A stretch of 64,000 bases of DNA from Phlegmacium glaucopus (GCA_015039465.1 MU130382.1:602386-666385), one strand, 5' to 3'; counted from the first letter of the stretch, positions 10,711 to 25,342 are shown. The notes: generated from the sequence alone by a model not told the origin. Numbers and translations: made by a program.

Positions 10711-12920
10711 AGACTGGAAGAATGCAGAACAGCTGTACCTTCAAGTGATAGGCATGAGGAGGAAGTTGCTTGGTGCAAAACACCCATCCATCCTTACAAG
10801 GATGAAGAAATTAACAGGTACATATCATGATCAGGGGAGGTGGAATGAGGCAGAGCAGCTGGGTGTTCAAGTCATGGACATGAGAAAGAAGCTGCTTGGT
10901 GCAGAACATCCAGACACCCTCACAAGCATGGGGGATTTAGCAATGACATACCATGATCAGGGGAGGTGGAATGAGGCAGAGCAGCTGAAGGTTCAAGTCA
11001 TGGACATGAGAAAGAAGGTGCTTGGTGCAGAACATCCAGACACCCTCACAAGCATGGAGAATTAGCAATCACATATCATGATCAGGGAAGATGGAGTGAG
11101 GCAGAGCAACTAAAAGTTCAAGTCATGGACATGAGAAAGAATCTGTTTGGTGCAGAACATCCAGACACCCTCACAAGCATGGGGAATTTAGCAATCACAT
11201 ACCATGATCAGGGGAGGTGGAATGAGGCAGAGCAGCTGAAGGTTCAAGTCATGGATATGAGAAAGAAGGTGCTTGGTGCAGAACATCCAGACACCCTCAT
11301 GAGCATGGAGAGTTTAGCAATCACATACCATGATCAGGGGAGGTGGAATGAGGCAGAGCAGCTGAAGGTTCAAGTCATGGACATGAGAAAGAAGGTGCTT
11401 GGTGCAGAACATCCAGACACCCTCATGAGCATGGGGAGTTTAGCAATCACATACTGTGATCAGGGGAGGTGGAATGAGGCAGAGCAGCTGGAGGTTCAAG
11501 TCATGGACATGAGAAAGAAGGTGCTTGGTGCAGAACATCCATACACCCTCACAAGCATGGAGAATTTAGCAATCACATACCATGATCAGGGAAGGTGGAG
11601 TGAGGCAGAGCAGCTACAGGTTCGAGTCATGGACATGAGGAAGACTCTTGTTCGGTGCAGAACATCCAGACACCCTCACAAGTATTGGGAATTTAGCAAT
11701 CACCTACTGTTCTCAAGGGAAGTGGAATGAGGCAGAGCAGCTGGGTGTTCAAGTTGTGGACATGAGGAAGAAGATGCTTGGTGTAGAACATCTATACACC
11801 CTGACAAACATTGGGAATCTAGCAAAAATATACCATTATCAGGGAAGGTGGAGTGAGGCAGAGCAGCTAGGTGTTCAAGTTCTGGACTTGAGAACAAAAG
11901 TGCTTGGTGCAGAACATACAGACACTCTCACAAGCATGGACAATATGGCAAGCACATACTGTCATCAGGGAAGGTGGAATGAGGCAGAGCAGTTGGGTGT
12001 TCAAGTCATGGACATGAGGAAGAAGCTGCTTGGTGCAGAACATCCAGACACCCTTACAAGCATGGCAAATATAGCAAGCACATACCATCATCAGGGAAGG
12101 TGGAATGAGGCAGAGCAGCTAGGTGTTCAAGTTCTGGACTTGAGAACAAAAGTGCTTGGTGCTGAACATCCAGACACTCTCACAAGCATGGACAATATGG
12201 CAAGCACATACTGTCATCAGGGAAGGTGGAATGAGGCAGAGCAGCTGGGTGTTCAAGTCATGGACATGAGAAAGAAGCTGCTTGGTGCAGAACATCCAGA
12301 CACCCTCACAAGCATGGCAAATATAGCAAGCACATACTATCATCAGGGAAGGTGGAATGAGGCAGAGCAGCTAGGTGTTCAAGTTATGGACATGAGAAAG
12401 AAGTGCTTGGTGCAGAACATCCAGACACTCTCACAAGCATGGACAATATAGCAGACACCCTTACAAGCATGGCAAATATAGCAAGCACATACCATCATCA
12501 GGGAAGGTGGAATGAGGCAGAGCAGCTAGGTGTTCAAGTTCTGGACATGAGAACAAAAATGCTTGGTGCAGAACATCCAGACACCCTCACAAGCATGGGT
12601 AATCTAGCAAGCACATACTGTAATCAGGGGGGGTGGGATAAAGTGGAACAGCTGGGTGTTCAAGTCATGGACATAAGGAAAAGCTCCTTGGCACAGAACA
12701 TCCAGACACCTCACAAGCATGGGTGTATAGCAAGTATACACCATTATCAGGGGTCCAGGGGAGATGAAATAAGGCAGAGCAGCTAGGTGTTGAAGTTGTG
12801 AACATGAGGAACAAGCTGCTTGGTGCACAACATCCAGATACCCTCACTTATGATAGGTGGAATGAAGCAAAGCAGCTGGAGCTTGAAGTCAGGAATATAA
12901 AGAATGAAATCGGCAAAAAC
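10711..12920 (+). repeat. Array of about 18 TPR-coding units (126 bp each), locus A
   Basis: Tandem 126-bp units encode a 42-residue kinesin-light-chain type TPR with core WNEAEQL, MDMRKK and LGAEHPDTLTSM. I count about 18 units including degenerate first and last ones. Many neighbours are nearly identical at DNA level, and the few changes cluster around TY-x-x-QG and the residue after EAEQL. Several frameshifts and one 96-bp in-frame loss near 12450 interrupt the array. Confidence 0.85.
11880..12383 (+). repeat. Recent two-unit (252 bp) higher-order duplication in the TPR array
   Basis: 11880-12131 and 12132-12383 are two copies of the same pair of TPR units. The first unit of each pair carries the variant LDLRTKVLGAEH and MDNMASTYCHQG; the second carries MANIAS. 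By eye the two blocks differ at about seven of 252 positions, far less than neighbouring single units differ from each other. Confidence 0.8.
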
Positions 12921-12923
12921 TGA

Positions 12924-14124
12924 GTATACTGGCAAACAATTGCTCACCAGAAATGTTATGCATTCATTTTTTATAGATACATTCCTCTTTCTCTTTTCAT
13001 TTTGATCTATCATCTTATATATGATTTCCTTCTATTTACATGCCTCTTTCTTATGCTTTTCTTACACATTATTTCCATCTATTTTGCTTATATTTTTCTC
13101 ATTCTTTACCTATTTTTTGCAATCATTTCCTTACCTCTTACATGATTTTCTCTAGTATTTAAATAGTAGCATATTCTTGCTTCTTCTTTGAGGTCATTAA
13201 AACAGAACTTGTAATGAGTGTCTTCATTCATAATTTTCTGTATTTATTAGAGTCATAACAGGAACAAACTCAGTCATCCATATCTGAGAAACTGTCCTTG
13301 AGTGGCAAGGGGGGCCTGGGATTGCTAAAATTGCCCAGGGTAGGTAAAATTTTTAAGGGCTGGAGGGCCCTCCCTCCCTCCCAAATAGGGTATCTTTCTG
13401 CCCAAAATGGTAATTCCCCGTGATGGGAAATCTCCAAGAACATATCTCTAATGTTTTCGGAGATTTCTTATGTTTTTTGGAGATTTCTTATGTTAAATTT
13501 ATGTCAAAAAATGGCTAAATATTTTTATTATCATCAAAAGCTGGTCAGGATGGCCTCAGGAACCTTTTAAATACCTTACAAGGCCGGGGAATAGCCCAGA
13601 TGGCCCTAAATATATGGTTTTAGTAAAGAAATTGAGCTGGACCACCTCGGATCACGGAACAACGGCCCGGGTCCCCGTGGTCCAATCATTGATTCATTGT
13701 CTAAGTATAAAAACCTTTGTATTCTACCTTACTTACTTTTAATTCACCTATGTTTTGTGATGACACTCTATTCCTTTCCCCTGCTTTCTTTCACTTTGAC
13801 TCATGAAAAAACATTCTAGAATCAACTTCCAAGGCATTGGGAGTTCAGTTTTTATATGAGAAGGATAGATTCTTTTGACATACCAACCAAGTATCTAACA
13901 CAGACAACTGTCAGAATACATGACTCTGGTGCTGAATCTCTGGTTAGTCAATTTCCAGCGCAGAGATTAGGGACGATGAGATCGAAGAATCTGACAGTGG
14001 GTTGTGCCAGCTGCCTACTCTATTGGGCCTGGGTAAAACGGATTGACCATGATCGGCGCTTGCCGTGACCTCGTTCGAACTGTACTGTTGCTGATTTTGA
14101 AAAGAATAATAACGCCAACAAAAA
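12924..14124. other. AT-rich 3' flank of NLR-A with a possible element relic
   Basis: 12924-13165 matches the 3' flank of locus B. About 13290-13700 differs in character: GC-rich blocks (GGGGGGCCTGGG, GGGCTGGAGGGCCC), a short direct repeat of GGAGATTTCTTATG, an 8-bp inverted repeat TGGACCAC/GTGGTCCA at about 13634-13683, then a TATA-like AGTATAAAAAC at about 13705. This resembles a solo LTR or MITE, but I could not define ends or a target-site duplication. No coding exon is supported. Confidence 0.4.
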
Positions 14125-15544
14125 ATGTCAAAACGATCACTGTCGCCATCTTCAGGAGGTGCACTGGTCAAAAGAGCAAAGGCCACACCACCTCCCAGCA
14201 ATCAAATTGCCATATCTTCTTCAAACGACGACCGAAATAAAGGACTTATTCGAACAGTTCAACGGACGAGCAACCTCGAAGCCCCCATCGTCAGTCTTGC
14301 TGGAGCACATTCGGTATGTGTATCCTTTAGAGTTGGTTTATATATATATATTGAAAAGCGCGTTATATAGGGTGAAATTCTGAGTTGTAGATTTGACCCA
14401 ACAGGTCAGAATATCGCAGCATGTTCCGCTGACCGAAGTATATGTAAGGATTGTTTCTTTCTTTTTCACCTTCCCTTGTATCCAAAATGTGAAATACCTT
14501 CATTCAGCTCTCTGGCGTACATATCCGCCCAACACAAACTACGGCCTTCTCTCAAGTCACGCAAAAGCACCTATCCTTGACCTACAATGGTCTCTCTCTT
14601 CACCCTTACTCTATTCCGTCTCTGCAGACCATACTCTATGTCTTACGGATGTAACGACTGGCCAACGTATCAGAAAGATTCGCGCACACCGTGAAATTGT
14701 CAATTCTCTCGATCGTACCATGGCCACTGGTTCAGGAATCGAATTGTTGGCTACTGGATCAGACGATGGTACAGTCAAAATATGGGAAGGCGGAGATGAA
14801 GCTGGGAAACAACCTGTAGCGACTTTCGACATTGGTTGCCCTGTAACGTCTGTGTGCTGGGGTTTAGATGGGAATAGTGTGTATATTGGGGCGATAGACA
14901 ATGAAATTCATGTATGTTTCTCCCCCGCAAATATCACAACCATCTGTTACTGATGCTCTCCTACTTATTGTAGATTTACGACCTCCGCAAGAGTGAACAA
15001 GTGTCTACGCTTACAGGACACACAGATACCCCAACCTCGCTTGCTCTGTCACCAAACGGGAATTACCTGCTATCCCCCTCATTCTCGTCACAAACGATTG
15101 TATGGGACGTACGACCCTTCTCGCCTACTCCATCACGGATACACCGTGTACTGCAAGGTGCACCAGCTGGCTTCGAACAGACTCTATTAAGAGGTGCATG
15201 GAGTAGAGATGATGGCGGTGGACGGGTCGCTGTAGGTGGAGCTGACAGAATGGTGTGTATCTGGGAGGTGGAAACTAGCAGACTGTTGTACAAGGTTTGC
15301 TGACATTTTTCTGCCATTAATGATGAGTCTGATTTTTTTTTTTGCTCTTAATAGCTTCCTGGCCACAAGGGTACCGTTACATCCGTCGATTTTCATCCCA
15401 AAGAACCAATTAGTATGTTAACAATTTCTAATTTCATCTGATTACAAGCTGAATGAACTGTGCTATCTTTCAGTTCTTACTGGCAGCAAGGATGGCACAA
15501 TGATATTAGGAGAGATAGAAGCAGGGATTCAAGTTGTTTTGTGA
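14125..15544 (+). CDS. WD40 protein of the U5 snRNP (SNRNP40/Spf38-like)
   Basis: Six exons (14125-14313, 14371-14443, 14508-14911, 14974-15294, 15355-15412, 15474-15544) give 371 residues. A basic Ser/Pro-rich head (MSKRSLSPSSGGALVKRAK) precedes seven WD40-type blades. Visible signatures include the LAGAHSGEILSCRFDPTGQN join, ATGSDDGTVKIWEGG, TLTGHTDTPTSLALSPNG, VGGADRMVCIWEVE and LPGHKGTVTSVDFHPKEPI. The head plus this blade order match the U5-40K family, which sits on Prp8 in the spliceosome. Every intron is a short GT-AG intron and joining them keeps one frame. A generic WD40 assignment is certain; the U5-40K identity is inferred from the layout. Confidence 0.8.
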
Positions 15545-15753
15545 CCAGACTTCGCATGCCTTTTGTCTAATCCGAACCTTATTCCAAGACATAAGATTAT
15601 ATACGTTAGGATTACGAGGCAGAGGTCCTGGTCTAGGTTCTAAGTTACACAATCCATATATTATATCGTAGCTGGGATAGATTGTACAGAAAAAAAAAGA
15701 TAGGTGTACCAAGGAAGTGATGGTATATACTTCTCCATAGAGCTAGGACTTTC

Positions 15754-18525
<2,772 letters not shown>

Positions 18526-18927
18526 GGCGGTGGTATGGCCAATGTATGTAATATAAGCAAGTGACTCTCCTTTATTAGCCTTTATTTATAAGTTTAACGG
18601 GTACCGCCACATGTCTCACGCACCGCACCTGAGGATCACCACTTGAACACAACAAACGATATCATCAACAACGAGAGCTTTGGCATCCAATATTCAATCG
18701 TCGTGACGGGGATCTATAATAGCTGAATGTTACCCGCTCCACGTGCCGGGTGGTATAAACTTTATTGCGGGCCCATGGATCGCGTTGGTTCAACTTCTTG
18801 GGCGTCTATTGAAACGTTGCCAAAACGTTGCCCATTCAATCGCCGAGAATCCATCGATAAAGTTGGGCGTTCTGCCATATAGCTTCACTCAACTCCCCAG
18901 TTTTTACTTGCACTTTGTCTCAACAAA
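18526..18927. other. Divergent promoter region between cullin-1 and the MYND gene
   Basis: About 400 bp separate two oppositely oriented start codons. It should hold both promoters. A TTTATTTATAAG tract near 18580 could serve as an AT-rich core element for cullin-1. Nothing else distinctive seen. Confidence 0.45.
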
Positions 18928-21900
18928 ATGGCACACCCTGTGCTTTGGCCAAAGAAGACTTTTTTCTATCCTATAGGAAACACAGCACCGTCGTGTTTCA
19001 CTCGCGACCTAGCTCCTGAAACGAATGCAGACATTCTTCTGCTTGGATGCGGCGATGCAAGAAGTATTTTGTATACAATACATTCCGACCATGATGCATG
19101 TCAATGTAAGAGGGTGCCTTGTTTTCGCAGATGTATCTCAGCTGATCAAGAGACCAAAGTTGGTAGAAAGTTGGATTTTACATGTTGTGACGCAGAGCCA
19201 GCCATCTTAGGTTTGAAAATTATCATTCGACTCCAAAGGTCCATGCTGAATACCCACCTAAGCTCGTAACATCATCCTGTTCACCATGGTCGCAGACGGT
19301 GAACCTCCTCTCGCCATTTGGTCTATGTTCTATCACTTTTTCCTCGATGACGCTTCACTTGGACTTCTCCTGGGCCAGTGTCGGAAACTCATCCAATTTT
19401 CTAATGATATGCAGACCTGGAATGCATCAAAATATGGCACCTTCCTACGTTTTTGCACTGAGCATTCTTTGGCAGAAATTCGGCGCCATTGGGTCCTTTA
19501 CCTTGAAATGGAGACCATGCCAGCCCGAGATAAAGCTCTTTTGAAGGACAATTTCATTTCCGGCATGAAAGCTGTCAAATCCAAAAGGGTCGCCGTCCAT
19601 ACTGCCGCCTTTGCAGCCGGTCCGTTTGCTCTTGAAATGTTTGACCTAGCCCCAAAACATTTCAGAGAATTTTGGTCGACGGGTGTCACCGTTGGCATAT
19701 CAGCTCAGAACAACCCCTATCCACATCTCAATCCAACATTCGTTCATTCAGCTGCTGGTGCGAAGTTTAACGTGCATTACGGGACTGACCCTGTGGCCTC
19801 GTTTCATCTTGCTCCCATTCTTACCTCAATTAAAGATGCCCAGACACCATCGACCATCGGTCTTAAGGACGTTGTAGAAGGGGCGAGGCAGCAATTTTTC
19901 TCCTTGTGTTCATCTTTCAAAATTCGACTTTCCTCCGCAAATCTCACTATACGTTTCTTTGTCGGCGACGCTTTAGCCTTTTGTCGTGCCCTGCATTATT
20001 GCGGCGATGCGAATCTAACGGAGACAGGGGTTTACGCTTACCCTTGGGGTGGTTCACAGATTGATTTCAATGTTCAAGATTACGCCCCAAATCTCACACG
20101 GAGAGCTCCTCTGACCTTCAATGTCATTGACACTTCTAATCTTACCGATCATCTCGGTCTCATCAATATCCTGCTCCTCACAATCCCTCTTCTTCAGCGG
20201 AGCCCGTCATCCTCAATTTATACAGATACTCTTGTAAACTTCGACATGACTGGCTCAGGCGTGGCTAGCAAAGCCTGCGCAGACATCCCTACACTTGCTC
20301 TTTTTTTAGGCGTTGCTCCGTCACCGTATCTCTCTCACTTCACATCACGTTCAGATAAACACGGCATCCTTCTGTCCGCGAAAATAGATTATCAATTACC
20401 CCAGTCTATATCCTGGAGGTTCCCCTTTTCTGCGATTCCCGGTACCACGGACGACATGCAGATTTCAAACACAGTGGTGCGGCTAGTGTGTGACGCGAGA
20501 AAATTGGCTGCATTTCTTTATTCGGTTTACTGCAATATGTTCGCCGATGAAAACACGATGGAGATGTTTAGAAACCCTCGCGTCGCAATACAGAATTCAG
20601 CTCAAATTCATTATACTCGCAGAAGCTTCGTCGCCTTGCTTGAGTTCGTGAAGACGAAGGCCCCAGATGATTGGGATCAAACTATAAACTTCTTCATGGG
20701 ATTGGTCGAGTCAAATACTTCGTTCATGATGGGGCTTCACTACTATCAGGATCTCATTTGTCATCTCTACCTCCATAATCTCCTCACTATGGAAACACTA
20801 CAACCCGCTTTTGTGGAGAAGCTGAGGCGTCCTCAGGATCTGTTCCATGGATGGAAGGACGTTCCACCCGTCGTGTGTGTGGTATTGGTGGTGCCTCGTC
20901 GGAATATCAAGATCCTAGAGGACATGGATCCAGACAAGATTCTCACACCGTCGCTGGAATGCCATACTACCGGGCCAAACTTTGACAATATTCACTCTTC
21001 TCTTCAGTTCGTCTTTGGAGGTATAGAAAAATCAGCTCGCACGGGAGAATCTATCGTTAAGATCCTAGAGGATCACAAAGGATGGAAAGGCAGTTCAGAC
21101 CTAATAGTAACGTTTTACATGCCTTCGTGGATGCTCCTCACTGAGCCGAATGTCACAATCAGTCTTCACTTCCACGTTAGCCCAACTAGTATGAGTACGT
21201 TGTGTGCAAAACTAGGCATGTTTCTCAAGATATATTCAACTACTCTGATGAATACCGAACATCTGCAAATTGTCCGCGAACGGCCCGGAAATGCTGGGGA
21301 GCTTGATCGTCTTCGTGCCACAGCCCTTGTCCCGAAATCCACCAGCAAAAATGCAACGGAGGTACGGACTACAGTTGGATTCAATCAAAGTGGGAAGAAT
21401 GCATCCACATTAACGATGCGACATGTCATCACAACACCAGATGCTCAAAAGTCGTTGTCTAATATGGCTTCTGTTACGACGAAACCTGTTTCTGATTCTG
21501 CCTTGGTGGTGACTTTCGGCGGATACAGACATTTGTTCATCAATGCTTTGGCCGTTCGTGGTAGTCAATCCAAAACAAGAGTTGCTCGTAAATCATCCTA
21601 TATCGAGGTATGTGAACTTATTTGTTCATCTGCAGAATCTCTTTAATATGATATATAAAACTAGGTGGAAACTCCTCTCAGGCCGAATTACGAAAACTTC
21701 TTGGATTTGTCATTAAGTCCTTTCCCGATCTCGCGCGAGGGTCAACTTTTCAACCTTCTCAATATCCATTATCTCAATCTCAATCGTCTTCCAGCACTCA
21801 AACTACCAGTGAAGCACGAGAAACTCAAATGGCTACCTATCCATCTTGGCTTGTCGTTGTCCAAAAATGAAGAAATCATCAGAAGAAAACCTGCACAAGA

Positions 21901-22681
21901 AGATCGGGGAGCATTAGTCAACCTCAAAGAAAGTATCGCAACAGTCTTCATCAAATGGGCCGGGGCGGAGAAAGGTTCGGAAATGGGACGGTTTATGCCT
22001 CTTAGCCTCTGCAACCCCGCTTTGGAAATTGCAAACTATGCATTTATTTTCGTCAACGATATACGGCTCGACCTGGCCTCTCATACGATTGTCGCAGATG
22101 CTTGTGTAGTTCCTCTGTCCGGGCAAAACTTGCCTAAGCTCTACCCAGTGCTGAAAAGGGTCGCTAGCCGCTTCCTGACCGATATCGTTACTCTCGACGA
22201 CGAAACTAGGCTTTGGAAATTGCTTTTACCCGCTTTAGCCGAACGATGTCGCACCTGGAAACATCTTCCAAGTTGTGAATACCTGCTCAAGGGTATACCA
22301 GCTTGCATGGAAGGCTTCGAGGAAAGTCCGCTCTGTAGCTGTGGCAAAGGAAAGGACCTTGGCAATTTCGGAACGAGGCCTGAATGGAAGGAACTTCATT
22401 CAGAGGCGACGAGGATTGCCTTGAGCCCGTTATTTTCTTCCTCATTCATGGAATCTACAATGGCGTCTCTGACAGCTGACTTGGAGAAAGCAAACATCGG
22501 TTCTTCCTCATCGGTATCTCCGCCGGCAGCATCAAAATCTCTTACTCAGTGTGCCAACTGCAGTGGACCTGGACAACCAACGCTCCTATCTTGTAGTGCT
22601 TGCAAACAAACAAAGTATTGTTCTCGTGCGTGCCAGAAGAGTCATTGGAAAACACACAAGTTACAATGTTCTTCTGGCTGA
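18928..22681 (+). CDS. DUF4470 and MYND zinc-finger protein
   Basis: The start is placed at 18928 because the translation there, FFYPIGNTAPSCF then ADILLLGCGDARSIL, matches the N-terminal DUF4470 domain of a large Agaricomycete family. Splicing 19211-19262 yields EPAILARNIILFTMVADGEP, running in frame into the long exon from 19263 to about 21608. A further 60-bp intron (about 19069-19128) is likely, because it removes a Cys-rich insertion. The last intron joins SYIE to VETPLRPNY. The C-terminus has a MYND finger: Cx2C, x10, Cx2C, YC, then HxxxHxxxC (about 22550-22675). MYND fingers bind proline-rich peptides. The biological role of these proteins is unknown. About 1,200 residues. Confidence 0.78.
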
Positions 22682-22970
22682 TTTTGTCGTTCTAAAATGT
22701 GTCACGACCCATACTATATAGCCTTTCAAAATACATCACCCGCATCCGTAGAAAACTCGTCTCTTGTTATATAAATATCACTCTCTCGTTCTTCATTTAC
22801 GGAAAGGATGTTCGGGAAGTGCATATGCATAATATATTGGACAGGAGGCATAGAGGTAACTACTAGAGCGGGAACGGGAAGATCTAAGAAACTACATAAT
22901 TCATGAGAAGATAAACAACATAAAATGGCATCGGAACAAATCTACAAAGTTTTTGATATAAATCAAGTAT

Positions 22971-23968
22971 TCACGCAGGAGGGGCGGGTGGGGCAGCAGG
23001 GGGGGCAGGGGGGGCAGGGGCAGCAGGGGGGGCAGGGGCAGCAGGAGCAGCTGGGATAGGGATAGGGAGAGCAGGAGGAGCAGGGGCGGCTGGGATAGGG
23101 ATAGGGAGAGCAGGGGCAGCGGGGGCAGCTGCTGCATTGGCAGGGGAAGCGGGGGTAGCTGCTGGATCGGCAGGGGCAACTGGATTGAGAGGGGCAACTG
23201 GTGAATTGGCGGGAGAAGCGTTTGGATTGGAGGGGGAAGCACGTGAACTGGAGGGGGGAGCGCTTGGATCGACGGGATTTACTGCGAAGGGGACAGCGAC
23301 AACTGGAGGATTGGGACGATTGACACCTGTAGGCGCAGACGACGCTGCAGAAGTGGAATCGCTGGGGGTTGCGCTAACATCGACCGCAGCTGCTGCAGCG
23401 ACAGGTGTAGCAGAAGAGGAGGGAATAGAAGAGCTACTCGAAGGAGCGGTGGCTCCAGCGTTCGATCCTGCACCAGGATCCGTTTTCCCAGGGACGGTTG
23501 TCGGAGGACCAATAGCAGCCGAAATTTGTTCGATGAAGGACCTGAGGCTGTCCATGTTGTCTGGACTGATGTCCTGGATGGATTGCAGGCTCGTAGTGTG
23601 AATACCGAGCAAGCCAAGTACTGCTTTGAGAACTGAATTTATTGAAGCCGGGAGGCCACTGATATCGGGGGCTTCGAGAAGCTCCGCTAAGTTGGTCGAC
23701 TTCAGTGCGGGTCTAACGTCGAGACAGAAAATAACTTACGATAAGCCAGACTCCTTTCCACGATCCTGTCTGACCTTCTCTTGAGGGGCGTCCCCGGTGA
23801 ATAGAGTCCACGGGATAAGTTGCCACCACGGTGAAAGGACAAGTGGTGATTGCTGGATGAACTTGCCAAGCCAGGTTCTCCAGGTCCAGTTGGCGCAGCC
23901 AAGCTAGAAGAGGAAGATGAAATGGCCAAAGTGGCGAGGAAGATAGAAGAACTAGAAGGTAACCTCAT
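22971..23968 (-). CDS. Putative secreted Ala/Pro/Ser-rich protein
   Basis: The first exon begins MRLPSSSSIFLATLAISSS (ATG at 23968) and looks like a signal peptide with an Ala-x-Ala type end, followed by a short mature region. The second exon has SGLPASINSVLKAVLGLLG, DNMDSLRSFIEQISAAIG, then about 130 residues of Ala/Pro/Ser low complexity. The tail repeats ALPIPIPAAPA twice, reflecting a 42-bp tandem repeat near 23050-23120, and ends with PAPPAPPAAPPAPPA. No domain recognised; a cell-wall or extracellular role is only a guess. The splice junction near 23700-23750 is not resolved: the obvious GTAAGT donor and nearby acceptors do not keep both exons in the expected frame. The gene may be mis-modelled or damaged there. 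Confidence 0.5.
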
Positions 23969-25342
23969 GGTAAGGGAGGGATAAAGATGGAGGATATGAA
24001 GAAAAGACGTCAACGTCTGGGGGATGATGAAAGAAGAGAAAGTGGAATGAGAAAGTCATCCTCAGGAAAAAGACGAGGATTTTATACTTGGGGGGACGGC
24101 GCAGTATTATTTCGATAGCAGGCGAGACCGAAATGTCATGGCAGTCTGTGTTAGACAAACAGCCAAGGATATCAGGCTGATTTCGATTCTGTACGTGGAC
24201 TGGACTCAGAACGTCCAGCCTACGCGTTATCTCTCGATATAGATGCGTACTTTCCACATAATCTAGACGTCCAACATCTCTGGCGTCCGCAAATTGCTGA
24301 ATACACACGTAGTTAATATATGGGACCAAGGAGGCAGAGTGAAGGACTCACTACTGTGGTGAATAAATAATTAACTTGCGTTCTTTTGATCTCGTCCACT
24401 GGTGACGTGCCATAGACTCGATTGAAATCTGGGTGGTCGCCAAGCCTTTCCTCAAGATTTTCTAAGGCCTTGAAGACTGAAGTTGATTCTCGTCAATGTC
24501 AGAGTTCGGCAGACCATTTTAGATCATTGATCCGACAGCCGTACAAATCAGTGCTCAATGGTATGTTTAGGAACTAGTACACCTTTTACATCTTATTTGT
24601 ACAAAAATGATTATGGTTTTGTTGTTGCCTTTGAAAGCTCTTGTAAACGCCCTCTCCTTTATGCCTTTATGTAAACGTTACAATAATTGCTATAGTTGCT
24701 CTGACACACCCAGGTGGGACATCTTACTAGGGAGTATATATGCAGTGGCCTGATTCAGGATGACATGTAGAAGTCAGAGGCATGTCCTTCCACAGTACGA
24801 TTTCTGTAACAGTTTTTTTTGGCATAACCAAAGAAATTCAGCGCAAGTCATAGTCATATATTCCTCAGTTCTTACACCGATCGGACGACAACGACGCCTC
24901 GGTCTGTATCATTGCTAATCCCTTGCTAATCCCATCTCGCCTGATACTTATTGGCACGGAGTTTGTTGATAGGCGCCGGCGCACTGATGGATGGGTATTC
25001 CCACGAAGCGCTATAGAATGATGCATTTTACATTAGTACTGATCGAACGACGAGAACGTCTCGATCGTAGCCATTCATGGATGCATGACAGCTACCAAAG
25101 CACCCCGTGCAATACCAGATTCCGACCTCGGAGGGATGGGGTTTTCGTCCTTTGGCTCTTCTGTCCAAAATTTCCATTATGGTCCGGATAACGGATCTGG
25201 CATTTGACTTCGAATTAGACCTGTCAAATCCTGTTCAGATAATACGTGACCTACTTTAGTACAAGACCGTCCACGAAGTCTGGACGTGTTCGGCACGAGA
25301 CTAGGTTTTATATGTAAATCTCATCCAGTTCTTTGCCTGCAG
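23969..25342. other. Intergenic, no gene seen
   Basis: About 1.4 kb with no exon that resembles a known family. The left end is the promoter of the secreted protein. The rest shows no clear repeat or RNA gene. The missing 5' part of the alpha/beta-hydrolase would be expected just left of 25343 and is not found. Confidence 0.5.

Larger units (their letters stand above)
8528..12923 (+). pseudogene. NLR locus A: NB-ARC/TPR receptor gene with broken repeat array
   Basis: Exons by comparison with locus B: 8528-8719, 8781-8843, 8929-9078, 9133-9192, 9244-9488 and 9541 onward. The N-terminus starts MKRLLKKFGKSKES. The NB-ARC has P-loop GMGGIGKT, Walker B LIVFDNADD and HIPLA. TPR units of 42 residues follow. 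A 1-base loss near 11061 turns GGGAATTTAGC into GAGAATTAGC and creates TAG at 11063-11065, leaving a 744-residue product with fewer than three complete TPR units. Further frame changes lie near 11645 (+1), 12403 (-1), 12680 and 12710 (-1 each), plus an insertion near 12755 and a deletion near 12850. The relict C-terminus ends like locus B (NEIGKN, stop 12921-12923). It is either a pseudogene or a receptor expressed with a shortened array. Confidence 0.8.
7845..13165 (+). repeat. NLR segmental duplication, copy A
   Basis: A roughly 5.3-kb segment (flank, gene, 3' flank) whose counterpart is 41020-45425 in the same orientation. Homology is visible from the 5' flank through every exon and intron of the NLR to about 13165, where both copies share a CTCC/TAGTATT block. 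The size difference of about 0.9 kb matches the roughly seven extra 126-bp TPR units in this copy. Borders are approximate, judged by eye. Confidence 0.7.

Noticed and set aside
11700..12828. Series of minus-strand ORFs with repeated Cys/His-rich peptides
   Set aside because: They are antisense shadows of the 126-bp TPR repeats and share the repeat period.
10711..12920. Regularly spaced identical repeats, CRISPR-like at first sight
   Set aside because: The repeats are 126 bp, contiguous, without spacers, and encode TPR motifs in a eukaryotic gene.
23050..23110. GGGATAGGGATAGGG tracts that resemble telomeric repeats
   Set aside because: They are part of the coding repeat for LPIPIP, only two or three units long and interspersed with unrelated bases.
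22901..23601. Alternative Pro/Leu-rich and Gly-rich ORFs on both strands
   Set aside because: Shadows of the GC-rich Ala/Pro-coding repeats of the secreted protein.
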